NCBI GenBank assembly: GCA_947498645.1
Contig: CANMKS010000001.1
Span: 1,588,032 to 1,652,031 of the forward strand
DNA length: 64,000 nt
Origin: an uncultured Paracoccaceae bacterium
GTDB taxonomy: Bacteria; Pseudomonadota; Alphaproteobacteria; Rhodobacterales; Rhodobacteraceae
Reading direction: 5' to 3'
Position numbers and translations under genes: made by a program. Below the pieces are notes generated by a model that saw only the letters and a list, made by a program, of their open reading frames with translations, made no database searches and was not told the origin of the DNA. Shown in pieces: positions 57,784-64,000 of this stretch (position 1 is its first letter; each line of letters begins with the position of its first letter).

Positions 57784-58587
57784 ATGTCCTTTTCCATTTC
57801 TGGCAAGACGGCCATTGTCACCGGTGCCGCAAACGGTGTTGGCCTCGCGATTGGGCGGCATTTTGTCCAGATGGGTGCAAATGTGGTCTTTGCCGATATG
57901 GACGAAAAAAAGCTGTGCCATGAAATGGGCGAGGACGCGCAGAAAGAAGAGAACGTGCGCACATTCTCGGGTGATCTGCGCAAGAAGCTGACAATTGCAA
58001 ATCTGTTGTCTGCGACAATTGATGCGTTTGAACGTGTGGATATTCTGGTGAATGCATCACGTCAGGTGATGACAACCGACCCGCTTGATCCCGACGATAA
58101 TACTGTAGAGGAACTGCTCCAGCAGAACACAATGACCGCGCTGCGCGTCAGCCAGGCCGTGGCGCGCCGGATGATCAAACAGGCAGATGGTGAAACAAGC
58201 GGGCCGCTTGGGTCTATCGTCAACCTGTCATCCATCGCGGCCCGTCGCGCGCACCCTGAATTGCTGGCCTATTCGGTCAGCTCTGCCGCGCTGGATCAGA
58301 TGACACGGTCGATGGCCGTTGCCCTTGCCCCGAATGGTATCCGGGTCAATGCGGTGGCGTTTGGCAGCGTGATGAGTGCAAGCCTCAAGGGATCATTGAA
58401 GGATCACGACACGATGCGCGAAGCCATTGTCGAAAGCACACCCCTGCACCGGATCGCAAGCCCCGGCGAAGTGTCTGATGCTGTGCAATACCTCGCGTCA
58501 GATGCATCTGCCTTTGTGACCGGCCAGATCATCACGGTTGACGGCGGGCGCACATTGATTGACCCGGCCGCCGTCTCGGCGCACTGA
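57784..58587 (+). CDS. SDR family oxidoreductase
   Basis: TGAANGVGLAIG Rossmann motif; start at MSFSISGKTAIV. Confidence 0.92.
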   Translation: MSFSISGKTAIVTGAANGVGLAIGRHFVQMGANVVFADMDEKKLCHEMGEDAQKEENVRTFSGDLRKKLTIANLLSATIDAFERVDILVNASRQVMTTDPLDPDDNTVEELLQQNTMTALRVSQAVARRMIKQADGETSGPLGSIVNLSSIAARRAHPELLAYSVSSAALDQMTRSMAVALAPNGIRVNAVAFGSVMSASLKGSLKDHDTMREAIVESTPLHRIASPGEVSDAVQYLASDASAFVTGQIITVDGGRTLIDPAAVSAH

Positions 58588-58974
58588 TTATTCAGGATGA
58601 ACCCTGATGCACTGTGCAACCGCCTGATTAGAGGTTGCCTGCATTTGCACAAAGCGGTCCTGAAGTGATGCCAGCTTTGCACGTTCTGCATTCAGGTCGA
58701 TGGCCACTGGCGCGGTTGATGTGAACGTCTGGGTGTCCTTGCAGGGGAATGTGAACTCATCACCATCCGGTGTGCTGCCAGAGCAACGGCTGTTGATGGT
58801 GCGCACCTCCTGCCGTTCTTCAAGCGCGTACCCGCGGGCGATGTTGCCTTCGGTCTCTGCGATCAGGCTGCTGAGAATGCGTGTTTCTCGGGTGACGTCG
58901 TTGATGCATTGCTCGCGCGGGGTCGCACATGCGGCGAGGGCCACCAAGGGCAGGACAATAAGGGCAGGGCGCAT
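58588..58974 (-). CDS. Small lipoprotein of unknown function
   Basis: MRPALIVLPLVALAAC lipobox. Confidence 0.75.
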   Translation of the reverse strand: MRPALIVLPLVALAACATPREQCINDVTRETRILSSLIAETEGNIARGYALEERQEVRTINSRCSGSTPDGDEFTFPCKDTQTFTSTAPVAIDLNAERAKLASLQDRFVQMQATSNQAVAQCIRVHPE

Positions 58975-59073
58975 GGCATCTCTCCGGTTTTGATCTGGAT
59001 CATCGTTGTGTCTTCGGTATTGTGCATAAAGGCATAACACACATGCTATTCAATATCAGGGGCAGGACGACGT

Positions 59074-59952
59074 ATGGCTGATGGCTTCGCCACAGAAAAA
59101 ACCAAGGCATCCGCATGGTTTCGCACTTTACGTGATGAAATTGTGGCGGCGTTTGAGGCGCTGGAGCATACGCAGGGCGGCGACGGCCCCGCCGGGCGCT
59201 TTGACGTTTCCGAAACCAAGCGCACATCGGACGATGGATCGGACGCAGGTGGCGGGCTGATGTCGGTGATGCGCGGCGGCCGTGTGTTTGAAAAAGTCGG
59301 GGTCAATGTCTCGACCGTTTATGGCGCGTTGGGTGCCTCTGCGCAAAAGGCGATGGCCGCGCGCGGTGTGCCCGGTATGGCAGATGATCCGCGTTTCTGG
59401 GCGTCTGGCATTTCACTGGTGGCGCATATGGAGAACCCCCATGCCCCGGCGGTCCATATGAACACCCGCATGTTCTGGACACCCCATGCCTGGTGGTTTG
59501 GCGGCGGGTCCGATCTGAACCCCTGCATCGAATATGCCGAGGACACAGCCCATTTTCACGCCATCCAGAAAGCGCATCTCGATCCGCATGGCGAAGGGTA
59601 TTACCCCAAGCTCAAGCAATGGGCGGATGAGTATTTCTATATCCCGCACCGCAATCGGGCGCGTGGTGTCGGTGGCATCTTTATGGATGACCACTGCACC
59701 GGTGACTGGGAGGCCGATTTCAAACTGACACAGGATATCGGCAAGGCATTCCTGCCAGCCTATGTGCCGCTGGTAGAAAAGCGCCGTAATGCCGATTGGA
59801 CGGATGCCGACAAGGACAGGCAGCTGGTGCATCGTGGGCTCTATGCAGAATACAACCTTGTCTATGACCGCGGCACAAAGTTCGGGTTGGCCACGGGCCA
59901 TGATGCCAACGCAGTGTTGATGAGCCTGCCGCCAATGGCGAAATGGGTCTGA
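59074..59952 (+). CDS. hemF: Oxygen-dependent coproporphyrinogen III oxidase
   Basis: NPHAPAVHMNTRMFW, WWFGGGSDLNPCI, RGVGGIFMDD, RGLYAEYNLVYDRGTKFGL. Confidence 0.97.
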   Translation: MADGFATEKTKASAWFRTLRDEIVAAFEALEHTQGGDGPAGRFDVSETKRTSDDGSDAGGGLMSVMRGGRVFEKVGVNVSTVYGALGASAQKAMAARGVPGMADDPRFWASGISLVAHMENPHAPAVHMNTRMFWTPHAWWFGGGSDLNPCIEYAEDTAHFHAIQKAHLDPHGEGYYPKLKQWADEYFYIPHRNRARGVGGIFMDDHCTGDWEADFKLTQDIGKAFLPAYVPLVEKRRNADWTDADKDRQLVHRGLYAEYNLVYDRGTKFGLATGHDANAVLMSLPPMAKWV

Positions 59953-60333
59953 TCAATCCACCTGAATAAAGCGTGGGCCGTCAATGTCGCGGTCGCTTTG
60001 GATGCCAGAGTCTGTCTGCATGGTTGCTGGTTTGCCAGCCCCGGCGGCCAGTTGCGTCATCGCGATACGAACGAAAAGCGGCGAGATGCTGTCACCCATC
60101 ATTCCCGCGACCAGCACATAGAATCTGTCAGGTGCGATGGCGACAACGGCCCGTGCTGAGCGCATGGGACGCAGGCCAATGGGATATCGCTCATCCGCAG
60201 AGGCACCGAGTGCGGCCTGTTCCTCGGCATTGGCAGGGATAAAGACCAGCCAGGCACAAAAGAACAACATTGCCGCCCGCATGGCAGAGCGGAACCCATG
60301 GAACGCAAGGCGCAATGTGAATGGAATTTGCAA
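59953..60333 (-). CDS. Hypothetical secreted/membrane protein
   Basis: ORF with N-terminal hydrophobic segment AAMLFFCAWLVFIPANA. Confidence 0.6.
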   Translation of the reverse strand: MQIPFTLRLAFHGFRSAMRAAMLFFCAWLVFIPANAEEQAALGASADERYPIGLRPMRSARAVVAIAPDRFYVLVAGMMGDSISPLFVRIAMTQLAAGAGKPATMQTDSGIQSDRDIDGPRFIQVD

Positions 60334-60384
60334 GCGAGAATGCTCCGATCTGTTGTCTGAGCCAACGCCGCGGAGGTGCTGTTG

Positions 60385-61419
60385 CTAGGCTCCGCGCACA
60401 GTATCAATCATCAATTGGACATTTTCAGGGTCAGCGTCAGGGGTAATTCCGTGGCCAAGGTTGAAGATATGTGGCCCTTTGCCAAGGGCGTCGCAGATGC
60501 GCCGGGTTTCCGAGACGAGCGCCTGACCGCCTGTGACCATATGGGATGATTTCAGGTTGCCCTGCACGCAGCCATCATTTTGCACATGATCTGCCACCCA
60601 AGCGGCGTCAACGCCATCGTCCACGGCCACACAATCGGCCCCGGTTGCCGCATGGACGCCCGCGTATTTCGTGCCTGCACCGCGTGGGAAGGCGATCACA
60701 GGGATGCCAGGATGATTTTCTTTCAGCGCTGCCGTGATCCGCTGCATCGGCTTGATCGAGAAGGTCGTGAAATCATCGCCTTGCAGCGATCCGGCCCAGC
60801 TGTCGAAAAGCTTTACACATTCCGCGCCCGCTTCGATCTGTTTTGACAGATAGGCAATTGTCCCTTCGGTCAGCCGATCAATGATCCCTTCAAACACAGG
60901 CCGATTTTCGGTTTTGAGTGCGTGGGCCGGTCCCTGATCCGGGGTGCCTTGCCCAGCGATCATATAGGTGGCCACGGTCCAGGGCGCGCCTGCAAAGCCG
61001 ATCAATGTTGTCTCTTTGGGCAGTTCACGCGACAGGATCTTTACCGTTTCGTACACAGGGTTGAGTGTGTCGTGGATCGCTTCGGTTGGTTTGAGTTTGG
61101 CCAGCTCATCCGCAGAGGTGATTGTGGACAGGCGCGGGCCTTCGCCGGTGACGAACCACAGGTCCGCCCCCAAGGCCTGCGGCAACAGCAGGATATCAGC
61201 AAAAAGGATTGCCGCGTCAAAGCCATAGCGGCGGATGGGTTGGAGCGTGACCTCTGCCGCAAGTTCCGGGTTATAGCACAGCGACAGGAAGTCCCCGGCC
61301 TGCGCGCGGGTCGCCTTATACTCGGGCAGATACCGCCCGGCCTGACGCATCATCCAGATCGGTGGCGTGGGAAGTGTTTCGCCGGCAAGGGCCCGGAGAA
61401 TGGTTTTCTGCTGCGCCAT
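60385..61419 (-). CDS. hemE: Uroporphyrinogen decarboxylase
   Basis: [30 protein letters not shown]. Confidence 0.97.
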   Translation of the reverse strand: MAQQKTILRALAGETLPTPPIWMMRQAGRYLPEYKATRAQAGDFLSLCYNPELAAEVTLQPIRRYGFDAAILFADILLLPQALGADLWFVTGEGPRLSTITSADELAKLKPTEAIHDTLNPVYETVKILSRELPKETTLIGFAGAPWTVATYMIAGQGTPDQGPAHALKTENRPVFEGIIDRLTEGTIAYLSKQIEAGAECVKLFDSWAGSLQGDDFTTFSIKPMQRITAALKENHPGIPVIAFPRGAGTKYAGVHAATGADCVAVDDGVDAAWVADHVQNDGCVQGNLKSSHMVTGGQALVSETRRICDALGKGPHIFNLGHGITPDADPENVQLMIDTVRGA

Positions 61420-61512
61420 GAAAAGTCCTTTTTGATGTCTCCGTCGTCCCAGTTGGATGCAAACATGTCAAGGGAGTTGTCAGGCCAGATTGACGGGTCT
61501 AACAATCACATC

Positions 61513-62448
61513 ATGACTTTGGATTTACCCTCTCCCGCATCGCCGTTCAATATCGGAACCCGTGGATCGCCCCTGGCTTTGGCCCAGGCGCATGAGACCC
61601 GCGCGCGGTTGATGGCGGCGTTTGATTTGCCTGAAAACGCCTTTGAGATTTGCATCATCAAGGTGACAGGTGATGCCATTCAGGACCGTCCGTTAAAAGA
61701 GATCGGCGGCAAGGGTCTGTTCACACGCGAAATCGAAGAGGCGCTGCTGGACGGGTCCATTGATATCGCCGTGCATTCGATGAAGGATATGCCGGTTGAA
61801 CAGCCCGGTGGGCTGCTGCTGGACACATATCTGCCCCGCGAGGATGTGCGCGATGCTTTTGTGTCGCTGAGTGCGAAAGGTTTGGGCGATCTGGCAGAAG
61901 GCGCTACGGTTGGTACGTCCTCATTGCGCCGCCGCGCGCAGCTTTTGGCGCGACGTCCGGATCTGAATGTCGTTGAGTTTCGCGGCAATGTGCAGACCCG
62001 GTTGAAGAAACTGGCGGATGGTGTGGCCGAGGCGACCTTTCTGGCGATGGCGGGTTTGAACCGTTTGGGAATGACGGATGTGCCGCGCAGGGCTGTGATG
62101 CCCGAGGATATGCTGCCCGCGGTGGCGCAGGGGGCGATCGGGATCGAGCGGCGCGGTGATGATACACGCGCTGCGGAGATGCTGGAGGCCATTCACGATG
62201 GCCCAACGGGCCAGCGGCTGGCCGCGGAGCGCGCGTTTCTGGCGCATCTGGATGGGTCGTGCGAAACGCCGATTGGTGGTCTGGCTGATCTGGATGGCGG
62301 ATCGCTTCGGCTGCGCGGAGAGATATTGCGCACTGATGGCACGGAAGTGTTCAACGATGACATGACCGGCGACATTGCGGATGGGGCCGAGATGGGGCGC
62401 GCGATGGCCGCGAAGCTTTTGGCGCAGGCTGGTCCGGAGTTTTTCTGA
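61513..62448 (+). CDS. hemC: Porphobilinogen deaminase (hydroxymethylbilane synthase)
   Basis: FNIGTRGSPLALAQA; IAVHSMKDMP; LDGSCETPIGG. Start corrected to 61513. Confidence 0.97.
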   Translation: MTLDLPSPASPFNIGTRGSPLALAQAHETRARLMAAFDLPENAFEICIIKVTGDAIQDRPLKEIGGKGLFTREIEEALLDGSIDIAVHSMKDMPVEQPGGLLLDTYLPREDVRDAFVSLSAKGLGDLAEGATVGTSSLRRRAQLLARRPDLNVVEFRGNVQTRLKKLADGVAEATFLAMAGLNRLGMTDVPRRAVMPEDMLPAVAQGAIGIERRGDDTRAAEMLEAIHDGPTGQRLAAERAFLAHLDGSCETPIGGLADLDGGSLRLRGEILRTDGTEVFNDDMTGDIADGAEMGRAMAAKLLAQAGPEFF

Positions 62449-62453
62449 GCGGC

Positions 62454-62511
62454 GAAGGAATTTCGCCGAAATTCCTTCTATCCACGCAAGAAAATTCGCG
62501 AATTTTCTTGC
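62454..62511. repeat. Tandem pair of AT-rich perfect palindromes
   Basis: GAAGGAATTTCG-C-CGAAATTCCTTC (62454-62478), 7-nt spacer, GCAAGAAAATTCGCGAATTTTCTTGC (62486-62511). Confidence 0.8.
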
Positions 62512-63924
62512 TCAGGCGGGCGGGATCACCTTTCCGGGATTGAGGATATTATTTGGATCAAGTGCTGCTTTGATTGCCCGCATTGTATCCAGTGCAACCG
62601 GATCCTTGCGCCGTTTCATGGTGTCCAGCTTTGACACCCCGATCCCGTGTTCCGCACTGAATGACCCGCCCAGTTCCTGCACCACATCTTCGACCGCTTC
62701 GACCAGTGCATTCATCGCATCGGGATCATTGCGGCTGATATAGCTGGTGTGGTGAATGTTGCCGTCGCCCAGATGGGCCACGATGACCTCACTGGCGTCG
62801 GGATCAATGGCCTTGATGCGCGGGGTCAGCATGTCTTGAAACGTCGCGACCCTGTCCAGTGGCACGGCCACGTCCGTATTCACGAAGACCCCGCCAAAAA
62901 AGGCGACCTCGCCTGCATCTTCGCGCCGTTTCCAGATGTCGCGGCGCTGGGCCTCATTCTGGGCGATGACCGCGTCCAAGACGGTGCCTTGTTCCAGCAT
63001 TGCGCCCAGCGTGTCCTCTAGCAGTGTCACGACGGGCAGGCTGCCATCCGGGGCGGGCAGGGCGTCGCGGGCCATGGTGGCCGCCACTTCGATCATGATG
63101 TTGACGTCATAGGCGTCTTCAAAGGGAGGCTGGGCATCGGGGAACAATTCGCGATGCTTGTCGATGTAACTGCGGGGCATGTATTCAAAAGCCTCGACCC
63201 CACCGCCGGTGGCGCTTTGCAGTTGATGCAGCAGGTCGAGCGCGTCGGGCAAGGACCGTACCGCGACCATCGCGGTGGCATAGGCGCGGGGTTTGGGACG
63301 CAGTTTCAGCACAGCGGCGGTGATGACCCCCAATGTGCCTTCTGCCCCGATCATCAGATTGCGCAGATCAAGGCCGGAGTTGTCCTTGTGCAGCTCGCTC
63401 ATCAAATTCATGATCCGTCCGTCGGACATCACAACCTCAAGCCCCAGGCACAGCCCGCGTGTGCTGCCGTAGCGCACGACGTTGGAGCCGCCGGCATTGG
63501 TAGAGAGCAAGCCGCCGATCATGGCAGAACCGCGGGCACCCAGCGTGAGCGGGAAGATCAGATCATGGGCCGCCGCCGCATCGTGCAGGTTGGACAGGAT
63601 GACCCCTGCGCCAACGGTGGCGGTTTGCCCTGCGGCATTGATTTCTGTGATCGTGTTGAGCCGTTCGACCGAGAGCATCAACGCGCCTTCTGCCAGGGTT
63701 GCGCCGGTCAGCCCTGTGCGGCCGGAGGCGGGCACAACCGGCGTGCCGGTATCATTGGCAATCTTGAGTATCGCGGAGACCTCGGCGGTGCTTGCAGGGC
63801 GCAGGACCGCAAGGGGGGTAGAGGTATAGGCACCCGTCCAGTCCTTGCCGTAGGGCGCGGCGTCATTGCCGGTCAGGATGTGGTCAGCGCCGATGGCTTG
63901 GGCGATTTGATCAAGAACGGACAT
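62512..63924 (-). CDS. FAD-binding oxidase, D-lactate/D-2-hydroxyacid dehydrogenase-like
   Basis: VPASGRTGLTGATLAEGA, HLGDGNIHHTSYI, SAEHGIGVSKLDTMKRRKDP; start at MSVLDQIAQAIG. Confidence 0.9.
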   Translation of the reverse strand: MSVLDQIAQAIGADHILTGNDAAPYGKDWTGAYTSTPLAVLRPASTAEVSAILKIANDTGTPVVPASGRTGLTGATLAEGALMLSVERLNTITEINAAGQTATVGAGVILSNLHDAAAAHDLIFPLTLGARGSAMIGGLLSTNAGGSNVVRYGSTRGLCLGLEVVMSDGRIMNLMSELHKDNSGLDLRNLMIGAEGTLGVITAAVLKLRPKPRAYATAMVAVRSLPDALDLLHQLQSATGGGVEAFEYMPRSYIDKHRELFPDAQPPFEDAYDVNIMIEVAATMARDALPAPDGSLPVVTLLEDTLGAMLEQGTVLDAVIAQNEAQRRDIWKRREDAGEVAFFGGVFVNTDVAVPLDRVATFQDMLTPRIKAIDPDASEVIVAHLGDGNIHHTSYISRNDPDAMNALVEAVEDVVQELGGSFSAEHGIGVSKLDTMKRRKDPVALDTMRAIKAALDPNNILNPGKVIPPA

Positions 63925-64000
63925 GCTTGGTCTCCTGTGGTGTTGGTGAGACGCTAGCGGCATACCGCGCAGGGGGGAAGTGATGGCACGCCGGAATTGT

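Noticed and set aside
60922-61512. N-terminal extension of the hemC ORF
   Set aside because: Extension is antisense to hemE; real HemC start is MTLDLPSPASPFNIGTRG at 61513.
1-64000. tRNA genes, CRISPR arrays, IS elements, prophage, toxin-antitoxin or defence systems
   Set aside because: Looked for by eye (T-loop motifs, regularly spaced repeats, transposase/integrase/Cas-like ORFs); none supported.

Overview
The window looks like a chromosomal segment of a Rhodobacteraceae-type alphaproteobacterium; this is inferred from gene content (glcDEF, dnaX-ybaB-recR, TrcR/DUF1013, hemF/hemE/hemC, yejABEF), not from a database search. It is densely coding, with about 60 protein genes, one SRP (4.5S) RNA on the minus strand, and no tRNA, rRNA, CRISPR array or recognisable mobile element. 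Most genes are housekeeping or metabolic. Less ordinary content includes: (1) a translationally coupled MoxR-DUF58-BatA/DUF4159-MIDAS membrane protein cluster with an EEP-family lipoprotein; (2) an ECF sigma factor coupled to a membrane-anchored VWA protein with a possible anti-sigma-like N-terminus; (3) a second ECF sigma/anti-sigma pair beside a small secreted YxWxxD protein with a GGGAATAAA promoter-like element; (4) a gcdH / fused E1 dehydrogenase / FabD-like acyltransferase operon; (5) several unexplained non-coding structures. The main ones are paired AT-rich perfect palindromes at two loci, a GTACAG/CTGTAC half-site array between convergent genes, a structured region with a mini-ORF downstream of the SRP RNA, and candidate operators for the glc and VOC-WYL modules. 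No single system here can be proven new from sequence alone. Several ORF-track starts were moved to more plausible internal starts.
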